Assembly: GCA_025449115.1 (NCBI GenBank)
Contig: JAHLKC010000003.1
Coordinates: 310,001 to 374,000 of the forward strand
Source: Chytridium lagenaria
Lineage: Eukaryota; Chytridiomycota; Chytridiomycetes; Chytridiales; Chytridiaceae
Length of the DNA: 64,000 bases
Reading direction: 5' to 3'
This document shows positions 31,412 to 43,791 of the stretch, one piece after another (within the stretch, counting starts at the first letter, position 1; each line of letters begins with the position of its first letter). The notes beneath the pieces were generated by a model. It ran no database searches. It saw only the letters and a list, made by a program, of their open reading frames with translations, and was not told the origin of the DNA. Made by a program: the position numbers and the translations under genes.

Positions 31412-33554
31412 ACTCTTTTTTTTCCTTTTAATAATGTTTTCTTTATTTTAATATTAGGGGGATAGTATGTATGTAATAGTTATTTAATAATAAAAAGTTG
31501 ATCTTTTTTTTATTATTATTATTATTATTTATTATTATTAGCATTTCGTATATAATAGTGAATGGGTTATAGTTATTTATTATTACTCACTAATACAACA
31601 TTCACTATATAAATACTCACTTGAACTCCTCTCCCATAGCTTGTGTAACCATCTAATTTCCTTTCGGAAAATGACCATGAAGAACCTTCGATCGTCCAAT
31701 CATGCTAATCCGATTCTTTTATCTTATTTTATTATTTATTTATTTATTTAAATTTAATTAATAATTCCAGAAGGCTCTAGTCTGGACTCTATAATCCATC
31801 AGTCTATCTATTTTACTTCTTTTTTTAATTCATGGCTAGGTAATTATCCCACCAATCACATTCATTTCCATGGGTATTCATTGGCGCAGTAAACCACAAC
31901 ACTCACACACTAATGCCATTTGATATAATATTTAATATAGATAGAATCGCTTTCCTGCATTTATATTAGCCTGAACATGCTTGTTTTGTTTATCTTTTTT
32001 TTGGTTCACAGTTCTTTATTAAAATAATCTCAAAATATATACATAAAAGTTTTTCTTTTTAATATTTACTATGTGTGCATTTTCTTCCTCATACTTTTTG
32101 TCTCTGGCATAGAAAGCAAAAAAGAAAAAAAAGAAGAAAGAAGTGCCGAAGTGCCCTATAACAATTTGAACTTGCAAGACTCATTCCTTGGACTGACGTT
32201 TTTACTGGGCAATACAACCCGTTCTACCCAAAGTATTGTTGGCATATTATAGCATGATTCTGTTGAGAGTCTTCATCTCCAATGAGCAGCATTTTACACC
32301 CTTATCGAACCAATTTCTTGTCGCGCTTCCATGGGAACCTCATTTCTCTCTTTTTAAGATTTCAAGCAAGCCGTAAATTTAAGAAATTGTACCCATAACA
32401 CGCACGCTTTTCACAGGGATTAATGCCGTGTTATATGGTGAACAAAACAATCACATCATACTCGACTTGGTCTGAATGAGCTCATTCTATGGATTTCGTA
32501 GGTTCTCCGCATGATAGTCGCAAGCTAATCTCCTTCTGCTCTAGTTGAGACCCATTTCCTTTTCTTGTTCACCTTTTTTTCCCCCCGTTCACATGTGACA
32601 TTATGCAACCTGACGACTTGATAATGACGCGTGTTGAATAACCCGTCATGCGTGGCTATACATAATTCACGTACATTGTTAAAGACGTCAACGGTTACAC
32701 TTATAAAGGTCTTTTTTGTTCTTAAAACTATGCCTGAGATATTGGGTATATTTGTTGAGAGACCCACAACAAGCTGCAACGCCGTGTAATCAAATTATCT
32801 GCATGAAGCAATCCTCTCGTTTTTATAAAAGGTCCAGACGAGATATAGTTACGATTACTCACATTCTCCGTTTGCCTAGCAACCCTCCACACCTCAACTT
32901 AAACTTGACCATTTCGCTTTGTGTTTCGGTTTGTGCCATACCTTTTTTCTACCTCTCAAAGTCATGCTTATAGTGAGACTATCAACCGCTAAGACCGTCA
33001 TTCCGGTTTGTTGCAAACTTCGCCAAATATTGGGCAAAGTTGAAAAACCTACAACACGCACTTCGACAAACAACGCCGTATTATAAAAATAGCAGACAAT
33101 GCTCTTACTTTCGAAGTGGTCCGAACGAGATGTGGTTACGAATCAATTACATTCAACAATCTTTCACAGCTCAACTGAATTCGATCATTCTCTTTTTTAA
33201 GTTTCTTTTAATGCTTTTTTTTTTGTGTATCTTATTCTAGACTGAAATAAATACGAAATGAAAGGTTTTCTCGGAAAAAATATAACTACAAATAGTGGAG
33301 CTATCAACTGTATTTCTTGTCTTCCTTTAACAAACATGAATGGCCATAAAACGTTAAATCGCCAGCATACCAAAAGCGCAATAGAGAATCAATATCCTCC
33401 CACAAAGAAACAACAGATTCCACAATACAAGAAACGACGAGCCCACCCCCAATAATGTTACGAAGAAATAAAGATGAGACGGAGAAAAATTAAAAATGAT
33501 ATCAAGCCGCAAAGAGAAAAAACAAAGGGCTTTTATGAAAGAGAAAAATGCTGA
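31412..33554. promoter_or_regulatory. 2.1-kb AT-rich region upstream of the WC-1-like gene
   Basis: No coding region is supported. It contains a TTA/TTAT microsatellite (31508-31541) and a weakly preserved duplication: 32830-32870 and 33118-33155 share GGTCC..ACGAGAT..GTTACGA and a following ATTACATTC-like segment, about 288 bp apart. It holds the WC-1 promoter and the 3' flank of isocitrate lyase. Confidence 0.5.
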
Positions 33555-35609
33555 TTAGATCTTGGCCTTGAATTGGGTCTCGGTGACACCCTTGCCCATG
33601 GCAGCGGTGGAAGCGACACCTCCCTGTACGGTTTTGACTAGAAACGAAAAAAGAGCGCGGGTTAGAGAGAATAATTGCGAGACCGGAAGGACGAAAAGGT
33701 GAGGATGAAAACTTACTGAGGTTGTCGTAGTACTCGGCACCAGACCATTTTTGGTGGGCAAGGGTCTCGACACCGTTCTTACGTTCCATACGCTGGATAC
33801 CCTCGACGTAGGCGAGCATACCGCGGGAGCGTAGTCGCGAGCAAAGAGGTCGGTGATGAGGGCGTCCGAGTGGAACTATAATAATGAAAAGCCGAAAATT
33901 AATCATCAGGTTAATACGACTGCATAGCAAAAAGCAAAGTTCATAATAATAATGTGCAACTTACACCAGCAAGAGTGAAACTGCCAGACAAAGCCGAGTT
34001 TGCCGAGATCATCAATAAAGGTCCTGATCTGGTTGTCAGACATGCCTGCAGCATCCCAGTTGAACGACGGGGAAAGGTTGTAGCAAGCATAATCTCGGGG
34101 TGAGCCGCAAGAACACCCTCCGAGAACTCCTTTGCCTGCGAGTAGATTGGGCTCTTGGTCTCCATCCAGAGAAGATCAGCGTAGGCAGCGTAGGCAATGG
34201 CACGGGAAGTGCAAGCCTTGGTACCACCCTCGTAACGGTAGTAACCCTCACGCACACGGGGGGCATCCCAGTCCCAGAAGGGGTCGACACCGTGCGCCTT
34301 GGCAAGGAGACGAGCCTCGGCGTTGGAAGATTGGCGGACTTGGCGAGGAACTCCTTGGGGTCCTTGCCAGCGGCAGTGAGAGCCTCGGCGACGGCGACAG
34401 AGTAGAGCTTGAGACCGGCCTTGGCGACCCACTCGTCCTCAACAGCCTGAAGAGCCTCGCCGGTCTTTCCGGCAGCCTGGGCAGCATCCATGGTCTCGGC
34501 AAGGCTTGAGGTGGGGGTTGGTGGATCCAATGATGAAGGGGTGGTCACGACGGTCAATGTTGGAGGTGATCAAAGTCGCAGCCTCAGCGTCAGTACGAGC
34601 AACAACAACGTTCTCAACGCCAAGGATATCAAATTGAAGACGGATAGCAACAAGACGGTTAATGTGTTCTTGGACGGGGACGAGGACCTTTCCAGCCATG
34701 TGGCCGCACTTCTTTGTACCAGCCATCTGGTCCTCCACGTGGATACCGGCGGCACCACGCTCGACAAACATCTTGGCAAGCTTCATGGTGGCGGTGATAC
34801 CGCCGTGACCAGTGTCGGCGTCGGCAATGATGGGGCGGAGGAAGTCGGTGTAGGGGGTGGCTTGACGTTCGGCGGCGGTCATGTTCAACCTTTGTTCACG
34901 CTGCTTGCGGTCGTGGAAGAGTTGGGCAAAGAAGAGATGCTCGACCTTGTTGGGGACGGTATCCTGTTACGTTCGTAAGAATGGTTAGTAAGAATGAATA
35001 ATGAAAAAGCGAAACCGAGAAAAAAACAATAGAAGCAAGTTTCACTTTGGTCAACGCAAGGAAACCGTCTACTCACCATGGGGTAGTCAGCCAGATCGGG
35101 TCCAGGCTCGTTGGAGGTGGAAGCAGTTGAAGAGCATTGCCATCCAGAAACGTAGATGGTGTCGAGGTACTTGCCCATCTGCGCAACCTGGATGGGGTCA
35201 AGGGAACCATAGGTGCGCGAAGGTCTTGTTGGCGTGGTGTGCCTTGAGGAGCTTCCAGAGCTTCTTTGCCTGGTGGTTGGAGGCAAAGTCGAGGGGGAGA
35301 GTGCCCCTCTTGGAGACGACTTTATTGTATGAAAGAACCATGCATGGGTGATCAAGAGTCCATAGTGGTTGCGTACGGATAAAAGTGAATAGTTAGTGAT
35401 CACACGAGGAACAAGGAGATCAAAACGGATAGACAGAGAACGCGCCAAGCGTAACGACGGATTGAAGGTTGAAGGGATTACAGACCATCCTCGGCAGTGT
35501 AGGGACGGGTGACGAGCTTGAAACGATCCGACTTGAACCAGGATTTGACCTGGGAGACCTGCTCCTCAAAGATCCTCTGCTCCTCTGCAACAAACTGTGC
35601 TGACGACAT
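33555..35609 (-). CDS. ICL1: Isocitrate lyase
   Basis: It cleaves isocitrate to glyoxylate and succinate in the glyoxylate cycle, which allows growth on acetate and fatty acids. The start at 35609 gives [17 protein letters not shown]. The fungal/eukaryotic type is shown by [18 protein letters not shown] (metal site), the catalytic KKCGHM signature, [25 protein letters not shown] and [11 protein letters not shown]. About four introns split it (the first 166 nt, 35320-35485). It ends QFKAKI, not an SKL-type peroxisomal signal. At least four single-base losses break the frame within invariant blocks (near 35212, 34507, 34337 and 34085), although the protein aligns to the family along its full length. 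A CA/TG-rich leader lies just upstream. Confidence 0.95.
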
Positions 35610-36732
35610 GATGGCGCGTGTGTATGTGTGTGAGTGTGTGAGTGTGGTGTGGTGGTGGTGGTGTTGATGGAATGAAGCCTAAGAGTGACGAAATTATAAT
35701 CTTTTAAAAAAAAGAGAATTTCTTGAATATTAACAGTGACATGGTGATTGATTGCATCCATTATCGGAAGATGTCGGGTTGGCATTACCCCTCACTTGCC
35801 CTTCTATTCATTAAATGTCACACGCGTGACTTTAAATCTCTTTTTTCATCATCAGTGATGACGACACACTTCACAGGGTGCGACGACGGCAGAAATGAGA
35901 GGAAAACACGCGACGATCAGTGAGGAGTTTGGTGACGTAGTACAGAGTGTCAAAGGGAAAGAATGAGGTCAGGTCGAGCCGCGAGGTGTGCATGAATGGA
36001 TGAATGGATGGCATGCATGGTCAAAGAGGGAGCAATAGATTATCTGAATGAATGGAACGGTGCATTGACTGTGCAGAGAGTCCTTTCGCTTTTCAGTCAC
36101 CAACAAAACGCGCGACGGCTCACACATGAGTGAAAAGCTGTTTCTTAAAAACTTTAAATGCGATACTGTCATTGAAGTGGGTACTCGTAAACTTTGGAAA
36201 GCGTTGATTATGGTACCAGCTCGTCCATGCCTTCGTTGTCGTTAGCATATAGAGGCAGTTCTTTAAGATTATCCAAATCTGGAGTTAGTTCGAAGTTTTG
36301 CGAAGAAGGACGGGGAAGCATGAACTGCGACCATTTTAAGTAATTTTTTCTTTTTGGTAAAAAAACACGCGTAATGATTACAGACGTCAACTTATATCTA
36401 AACCAACACCCGTTTTTCTCTTTACGATCGCATTGCGTTTTAAGAAAAAAGTAAACACAGTAAAAGAATCAGGAATCATGTCTACAGAGTTGATGACCCT
36501 TGGTATACTTAAACCATACAAAATGCATGTTCGTCTCCTTATTATACTTTCAATGGAGATTAAATGAGATCCATTCAACCAAATTGAAAATATCCGCCAA
36601 AGAAAAAAGTTATGAGCCTATCATGCCACCTTGTCTGGATTCCAGCAAAACTTGACGGAAGAAACCCTCCCGTCGTCGTTAATTATCCAAAATGTCCATA
36701 TCCTAATAGTCCATCAGCCGTATTCCAAACAT
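35610..36732. promoter_or_regulatory. Intergenic region upstream of isocitrate lyase
   Basis: A GT-rich simple repeat (about 35618-35663 as read on plus) forms the likely 5' leader of isocitrate lyase. A minus frame 36208-36390 ends in an acidic tail (LPLYANDNEGMDELVP) and could be a small exon, but it cannot be tied to a gene. Nothing else is supportable. Confidence 0.4.
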
Positions 36733-37941
36733 TCAAACAATAAAGCCTACCTTTTCACTCAACCGAAATCCCTTATTCTCCTTCTCGCCTCACCCCATAC
36801 CAATCCTCTCCCAGCCCCCAATTCTCCTTTATCCGCTCCACATTTGACGACTTAGGTATAACCGCTATCTCCATGCTGCAACGCCCATCTCAACATCAGT
36901 TGAGCGACAGTCATCCCAGGATACCGTCCCAGCACATCATCCACGACATCAGCAAGTCGGATTCCCCGTGACCGAAACAGTATTCTCAAATACTCTCTCC
37001 GCACGAGGTTTCCTTCTCCAACGACGAATAAGCCTGCACCTGAATCCATTCTCACAGCAAACCTTCCTTAACTCCTTATACCCATACAGCGGATGCAATT
37101 CAACCTTAAAAACATCAACGCTTTCAACAAAACATACATACCTGATTCACTGCTGGCTTCACAACAGCGTACTCCAATAACTCTAGTATATGTTTTTCCT
37201 CATAATTACTCACACCAATCGCTTTCACTCTTACACGTTCTTCACCGTTTGCTTCAAGTGCAATCGGCGTCGTCGTGAGGCGTTCGAGGGCTTCCATGTT
37301 TGTTTTCTACGCACAATATTTTGCGTGTCGTGGGGTTTGAGGCCAGAGGAACCAGGCCAGTGAATAAGGACGAGATCAATGTCTAACAAACAGCTATGAG
37401 CAAGAGAACGAGACGGGATGTTTACATTCAAGATTCAGTTTTCGGAGGGACTCGAGTATGGAGTCGTGAGCTTTTCGGTACCTTGATTCGCTGGTGCTGC
37501 GAGGGCTTAACAAATATCCATCGTGGCGGTTAGGGGATTCATACCGATCTTTGTGGTGATGAAGACGTCGGTTCGGGTAATGCCGCCAGCATCGAATTGG
37601 GATTGAAGGAATGCACCAACGTCGGCCTCGTTTTTGTAGACTTGCGCTGTATCAATAGACCGATACCTTCAAAGACGAATATCAGCAATGGCTATGAATG
37701 GGGATGGATATAGCTATTGGTTTCTTACCCGACGGCAAAGGCATGCGTCAAAGCATCTCTTGGGAGAGAAAATTGGGTCAATGGGGTTTCAAGTGATTGC
37801 GATCTCACAGCTATAGACGAACACGATGAATTCATTCAACACATAAACTATGCATGCGTTTGCTCATCGCTGCAAGCCTCACCTGAGTGTTTCTCCCTTT
37901 AACCTGTAAGTGCCAAACCCAATCCGCCCCAAAGTTGTCAT
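36733..37941 (-). CDS. Aldo-keto reductase
   Basis: NAD(P)H-dependent carbonyl reductase of the (beta/alpha)8 family. The start at 37941 gives [14 protein letters not shown]. Catalytic residues are visible in family order: Asp and Tyr in [17 protein letters not shown], Lys in VFITTKIG, His in [11 protein letters not shown]. Further on are [21 protein letters not shown] and [12 protein letters not shown], then [15 protein letters not shown] and the cofactor-binding [14 protein letters not shown]. Several introns of 50-160 nt and one or two frameshifts (near 36860 and 37020) are needed. The last exon boundary is uncertain. The physiological substrate cannot be inferred. Confidence 0.85.
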
Positions 37942-38495
37942 TATGCTCTCTGTGATCGTAACTTTTTATGGATCGCTCTATAAGCATGTGCTAAAGAAAA
38001 CATATCAAACTATCGTAATCATCCTCGTCAGAATTACGAAACTATAATTATACAGGTGAACAAGTACGCGTAGAATCTATACGTTCTTGCCGTTGACCCG
38101 AAGCAAGACATGGGAGCTCGACTGTACGAATTAAACTGCAGCTGTACGAGAAATTGTGAAGAAAGACACTCCTGAGGTGACCATTTTTTTATAGGCAAGG
38201 CTTCTGATCGCAACAGTTGCGACGACTCCTACACGTTGTTACATTATTTTTCGAGAAAATAGAACAACAAAATACTAGCGGAAGACGCGGACGCGCTGGG
38301 TTTGCACACGCTAACAAAAACCTATATCTACACAGTCTTGGAGCCCTATTCATTACGAATGCCGCTTCCACGCCCATAAAACAGCAGCAACCTCCCACTC
38401 AACCACCGTCTCCATCGACACCATGTTTGTCAAAGCTAAAAACCTGAGTCCTTTTTTTTTTTTTTTTTTTTGTGTCCACCCTCAACAAAGCGATC
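37942..38495. other. Intergenic between the divergent AKR and NOP53 genes
   Basis: It holds both promoters. A T run of about 20 bases lies just upstream of NOP53 (38452-38471), typical of a fungal core promoter or leader. No gene is seen. Confidence 0.5.
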
Positions 38496-40455
38496 ATGGC
38501 ACCTTCAAAGACCATCACTCCATCATCCACAAAGAAGTCACCATCAAAGAAACCCATCACAACCACCACTTCCACCACACCCCAAGCCATCTTCAGACTT
38601 CATCACCCTCGATTCGAAATCCAAAGCTCCCAAGGATGCCCTCGAACAACAAAGAGGAAGGCAATATGAAGAACAAGGGATCAAGAAAGGGGAAGAAGGC
38701 ATGGGTCAAGAACATTGATTTGACAGTTGTTGAGGACAGTTTGGATCAGCAGAGAGTTGAGGAGAGGCTGGGGTGAGTCTCTTTACTGAGTGTGTTTGGG
38801 TTGAAGCCTTTTTGGACGATCGGCATGGGATCGGCTAGGGTTGTTGAGAAATAAATGAGCTGACTGTTGTCATTTTGTTGTAGCGGAAAGCTCACGAACG
38901 TGCAAACGATGCTCTTTTCACCATTGATAAAGCCGGAGACGCCAAAGGTACACTTTTTCTTATCATCGCCTCGCCACACTTTTAACACGTCGTCCCAGTC
39001 CGTCAATCCCTTAAACACAAACGTCTCCGCGTCGACGAAATCCTTCAACCTCAATCCGCCATCAACTCTCCCATCGATCAAAATGGGAAAAAGAAGACCA
39101 CCGTGACCATTGAGCCCGAAGTACCTGGAGGAAAGCGTAAATTCGTGTCAAAGGCTGTGAAGACCAAGGTGGAGGAAATGGCGAAACGGAGGCTGGCTAT
39201 TCACCCGAATGATGTTGGAGCTGGAAAGAAGGAGGAGTGTGGAGGGGATGAAGGATATGTGGGGTGGAGGAGAAGGAGGAGGGTAAGTTGGTGATGGGGA
39301 TAGGATCTTGGCTGACGTTCGTTTGGCGATGTAGTGACTCCTGAAACTGAATACCTTGAACACACTCAAGTCCGCGCAGTCAAGGTAGGCTCCTTTTTAC
39401 ACGCATAATCTCCAAAAACTCAAAAACTCAACAATCTATTATTGTACAGAAACCCAAACTTCCTAAGAACTTCCAGCCCATGTCCCCGCCGTTCGTGTCG
39501 CCGCCCCCGGAGCCTCCTACAACCCAACCTTTGACGACCACCAGGTTTGCTTTCCTTTAATTCTTATCTCACCAGCCCCACAGGAACTCCTTGGAAAAGC
39601 ATTAGACGTTGAACTCAAAAAGGAGAGCGAAAAGGAGCGGTTCCAAAAGCAAATGTCATACCCACCTGAGCTTGACGACTTGGTAATACTTTTATAAAGG
39701 GGAAATTTTAATGAAGCTGTAGGATGACGAGACGTACTTTGATTCAGATGAGGAGGAGGAAGATGAGGCTGTGGCGGAAGACACCCCGGAGAAGAAGGCT
39801 GCGGAGATGAAACGAAAGACTAAAGCCGAGAGGAAGAAGGAGGAGAAGAAGAAGAAGCTTGCGTTGGAGGAGGAGAGAAGAGGCAGGAGAAGGATTTGCT
39901 GCAGCAGTTGAGCAAGTGAGTTTTTTGCTGCATTAGAGCTTCGACCTTCGCGTGCTGATGCATTGTAAAGGCTTCCGGAGATTTCACAGGCTGTGGAGAC
40001 GCAGTTAGCAAAAAGAAGAATGTTACGGATAATAAGGATAAGCCAAAGAGGATAGGGCCTATTTTGTAAGTGTTAACTTAGCCATTTATGCAATATTATA
40101 CTTATCGTTGTCAGGTTTAAGCCGAAACCCTTGGAAATCAAGCTCACTGAGGAAATACTCAGGGACTCGAAAGTTGAAGGCAAGTCTAATGATAGTCATC
40201 TCCAACTAACACGACTTTATTCTTAGCCTGAAGGAAACATTTTACGAGACCGATTCACCAGTCTTCAAGAACGCTCCATCATCGAGACGAGAGTTGCTCG
40301 CGGGTATGCAGGAAACCTTATTTTCTTTCGATTTAATTGCTTTACCATTAACATCCTCTTTTTGTAGCCGGAGACTCCGATACAAGCGTAAGGAAACCGA
40401 GAACCACGATTACAAGCGGTTCGATCTTGAAACTCTTAAAAAGTTCAAGAAGTAG
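38496..40455 (+). CDS. NOP53: Ribosome biogenesis protein Nop53 (GLTSCR2 family)
   Basis: Nucleolar 60S assembly factor that recruits the exosome-linked helicase Mtr4 during ITS2 processing. The Lys/Ser/Thr-rich N-terminus is followed by the family block KKAWVKNIDLTVVEDSLDQQ. Then come KAHERANDALFTIDKAGD, KRLRVDEIL, SYNPTFDDHQELLGKALDVELKKE, an acidic stretch (DSDEEEEDEA), a long Lys/Glu helix, and the C-terminal GNILRDRF..RRLRYKRKETENHDYKRF ending KKFKK. At least seven short introns (about 35-120 nt). Frameshifts near 38590, 39000, 39270 and 39480 interrupt well-conserved text. It converges on PAM16. Confidence 0.9.
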
Positions 40456-40916
40456 AAGTTTCCTTTTTTTTTTGTGTGCGTGTCGTCATGTTTGTATTTA
40501 TTCTTTGGAATGATCGTAATATGTTTTTTTCGAGTAGGGAGAAAAGTCCCATGATTGTTATTCATTAAAAGTAGAATGAAATATTTGTATTTCTGTTTGT
40601 GGTTGCCATGCATATCCATTGGAGATGGCGGGGTTATTGTCAGAAGAAAGGGGGTCAAAGAATACAATAATCATGTAAAGCACAGATAATCAAAAATGGT
40701 TTGATTTTCTGTGTGCGGTGCCATGCGTTCCGATGTGGAGATGGCGGGATGGTAGAAAAAAGGAGTAAACAGAATGCCTCCTTTCTTCCTCAAACATCCC
40801 TAAGAACAGAATCCATCGGAGATCCGTTCAAATAATAATATCGATCCAAAGAGGCGGAGGCGAATCGTGAGAAGTGCGAGAAAAGCGTTGGTGTCAGGAG
40901 GAGGTTTGGGAATGAA
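40456..40916. other. Convergent 3' intergenic with a small duplication
   Basis: Two related segments, near 40590-40640 and 40700-40755, share TTCTGT-TG-GGT-GCCATGC and GGAGATGGCGGG, suggesting a diverged tandem duplication of about 115 bp between the NOP53 and PAM16 stops. No gene is seen. Confidence 0.5.
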
Positions 40917-41466
40917 TTAGCCGGGGGCTTTTATGGTTTGTTTCGGGGCGTTTGCAGCAATCTCAGCATCCAATCTCTCCTTTGCTCTAAACACTTTTGA
41001 CTGCAAATAATGTGATCCTCCGTTTTTCGGGTCATTCACTTTAAACAAATGTTCATAGTTCTAAACCAACCGTTAACATCAGAAACATAAGCAAAAAAAG
41101 ACCTTTATCAATTCATCCGCCTTGAACTCTCTTTTCATGTTGAGGATCTGCATGGCTTCTTCGGGTGTCATGCCCATCTTGTAGTTCATTGCATTTGCAC
41201 CGGCCGAACCACCGCTTGCTGCAGCGTTTTTGGCGGCATCTTTGAGAGAGGGCGTTAGCGATGTATGGGGATGATGGACTCAACTGGCTGCAACTTGGCG
41301 GTAAGCCTCCACGACTGCTTTTCCAAAGATCTGGGTTCCGACGACGACGACTTGAGTCAAGATCCTAACTGCGCTCTAATCGATGAGAGAAGCCATGGAT
41401 GGGGTTAGTTGAAGTGGCTGCGATGAGGCAGGATGGGGAGGCATGCAGATTGTGGCTATTTACCAT
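40917..41466 (-). CDS. PAM16: Mitochondrial import motor subunit Pam16/Tim16
   Basis: J-like regulator that pairs with Pam14/Tim14 on the matrix side of the TIM23 translocase to control Hsp70. The best model has ATG (41466-41464) as the only coding triplet of exon 1, directly followed by GTAAAT and an intron of about 90 nt. Exon 2 then begins [29 protein letters not shown], the family N-terminus. Later text is [47 protein letters not shown] and the end TIKAPG. The HPD of true J-domains is replaced by DPK, as expected for Pam16. No frameshift is needed. The protein is about 125 residues. Confidence 0.92.
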
Positions 41467-41824
41467 GACGTTTTTTGAATTCTCTTTTTTTTTTTTTTGG
41501 ACTCTGACAAAAGATCTGGACAGCTAAACTTTCTCTACTATTTTTGAATCGCTCTCACGCATCGTGGGATCACACGCCTGTTCTTTTTATTGCAACGAGC
41601 ACGCAACGAGAAGGGGAAAAGTGCTCTTCCAAAAAAAAAAAAAAGAAAAAAAAAAAAAAGGGACCTCAATAGAACTCTCACAGCACAGAGCTTGCCGTAA
41701 AGGGAACTGCGAGACCCGGGGGAACAAGGGGTGGGGTGGAAGTGGATTATTCGGAAAAGTACAAGGCACCAGAAATACGGAAACGTTTAGTTTCTGATGT
41801 TCAACATGTCCTTCAGGTTCTGAC

Positions 41825-43005
41825 TCATAGCCCCAACACCTCAGCAGAATGCGAAGTAGGCTGCGGCGCAGCATGAAACGGGATATTGGGGCCGGAACCG
41901 GCATCTGAACAGGAATAGGCTGGAAAGGATGGTTGTTGAAGTAGGGAGGTTGCGAGTGACCAAGTTGATGTTGCATGGGCAAGTGTGAGGGCATGGGATG
42001 ACCGTATTGAACAAATTGTGGTGGTATAGGTTGAGGAACAAACGACATGGGGTATCCAGTGACGGAATTCGGTTGAGGGTAAGTTACAGTAGGTACAGTG
42101 GGCGGCGCGGGAGAGACAGAAGGAGGTGGAGCGGTTGGCTTCTCGGCTTTGAGAAGACTGAGAAGATCACGGATTTCTGACGGAGATATTGGTCTTGTTC
42201 GGGTGTATCCATGTCGTCCATGGCAAAATGTTGTCCTCCTGAATGACGGAGCGGCTACTGCGGATTGAGAGGAGGGCGAGTCGTGAGGTTTGCTGTCACG
42301 CGGTGTGTCTTTGGTGCTACTGAAAACGGGGATGGGAGATTGTGGGCAGCAGGGGAGTTCTGGAAGGTGGCACCAGCATAATGGGTAGAGCGAGGTTCGG
42401 ACTGGAGAAAGGCGGGTTCGGGAGCGCTGAGACGACGTTGACGTATGGGATTCCTGAAAGTATAATTGTTCAGAGGTGGGTAAGCTATTTTAAAAGAAGG
42501 TACCAAAACAAACCTCGCTGAAGAATCGACGGATTGCGCGAGCTGCATGTAGTTTCTCGATCCAGGGACTGTCGATGATCCTCATTTGAGGAAGACTCCG
42601 CATCATTTGCACTCGCTGTTCCTGCTCCTTCAACTTTCTCCTCCGACGACCTTCCCCACTTCCCTTGATCATAACCGCAGCGTTTGCGCTCGCAGGACGA
42701 ACCTTTGAGGGAGTCTGATCCGTGGCTTCTGATTTCTTTTGAGTTGAGCGATTGCCGGTGTTGGCATTGGGACGATTGGGGGTACGACGTTGGGCATTTG
42801 GTGTGCCTCCGTTGTTGGAGGTGTTGGGAGTGCCGCCGTCACGGTTGCCTTGTTTGGGGTTGAGTTTGGCTTCCTCAAATTGCCACCCTGTTTCGAGTAG
42901 GAGCAGGTGATGGTTGGGCAGATGTCGAAGTTGTGGCAGCAGCGTTGGATGGGATGGTGGAGGATGGTTTGGCCCCAGAGAGGCCGTCGGTTTCGATGGT
43001 TTCAT
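41825..43005 (-). CDS. Hypothetical low-complexity Pro/Gln/Asn-rich protein
   Basis: Not recognised. It starts MKPSKPTASLGP, then Pro/Asn/Thr-rich sequence and a basic helix (GEGRRRRKLKEQEQRVQMM). SLPQMRIIDSPWIEKLHAARAIRRFF looks like a conserved helical core. After an intron come RQRRLSAPEP.., SEIRDLLSLLKAEKP and a Pro/Gln-rich tail (MSFVPQPIPPQFVQYG) ending near 41825. The short helical blocks in disorder suggest an RNA- or transcription-related scaffold, but this is only composition. Frame breaks near 42895 and 42250. It is divergent from PPP1R11, about 100 bp away. Confidence 0.5.
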
Positions 43006-43105
43006 GTCTTTGTGGACGGTGATTGAGAAGTTTCATGAAATTTTATAATATTAATTCTTTGCATTCAAGCCCTTCTTCTTCATCGTACTTTACACATCCT
43101 AGACC

Positions 43106-43631
43106 ATGACCATGGGCGACAGCCAGCATAGCCAGCAGCAGCAACAACAACAACAACAACAACAGCGATCACCTATGACACAGCATACTGCTACAGCATC
43201 ACACCATCCACTACAACAACAGCAACGGTTACAGCTACAGCAACATCAACTCACACCGATACTATAGGCTCACTATTCCTGCGTGGAGGTCCTGTCGAGT
43301 CTAGAAGAGTGCAATGGGCATCTAACGTAGAAGACAATGAAGGCATGGGAAGAAAGACATCAAAAGGTATCCCATCTTCACTCCATTCATTCGAATTCTA
43401 AGCTGGTAATATAGTTTGCTGCATCTTTCATCCACAACGACAGTTTGGCGATCCTCATCGGATGAATCCACATCAGAGTCTGGTGAGAGCGACAGCCCAA
43501 ATGCTTATGAACGGCAACCAAAGATTAAGAATCATCGAAAGAAGAGGACCAAAAAGGGATGTGGACATGATCATAAGCATGACGGACCGAGTGCAGAGCC
43601 TTGTGCACCTCCGTCACCCCCATCATCGTGA
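43106..43631 (+). CDS. Type-1 protein phosphatase inhibitor (PPP1R11/Ypi1 family)
   Basis: Small disordered regulator of PP1 in the nucleus. The diagnostic core is present: LFLRGG, then RRVQWASNVEDNEGMGRKTSK (PP1-docking RVQW). After an intron of about 49 nt comes VCCIFHPQRQFG, then SSSDEST.., NAYERQP and a His/Lys/Cys tail (GCGHDHKHDG). The N-terminus is uncertain: the poly-CAA tract at 43137 reads as glutamine from ATG 43106 but must change to the Thr-rich frame before LFLRGG. A second one-base loss is needed after QFG near 43453. These breaks fit length errors in or near repeats. Confidence 0.82.
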
Positions 43632-43791
43632 TCATTTCTTCTCTTTACCAGCATGACACCCTCGTTCTATACCATCCCGTGTATCTAGCCGCACACATTG
43701 AAATACATTTGACCGTGTTATGATGGATCGCTAGTTTGCCTTGTGTTTTTCTTGAAATTTCCAGGACAATCATCGTCAACACTCAAAGGAC

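Noticed and set aside
31240..31431. Met/Asp-rich plus frame opposite the WC-1 N-terminus
   Set aside because: Antisense shadow of the His/Pro/Gln codons in exon 1 of the photoreceptor gene.
37093..37278. Plus frames over the aldo-keto reductase locus
   Set aside because: Catalytic Tyr, Lys and His motifs of the reductase all read on the minus strand.
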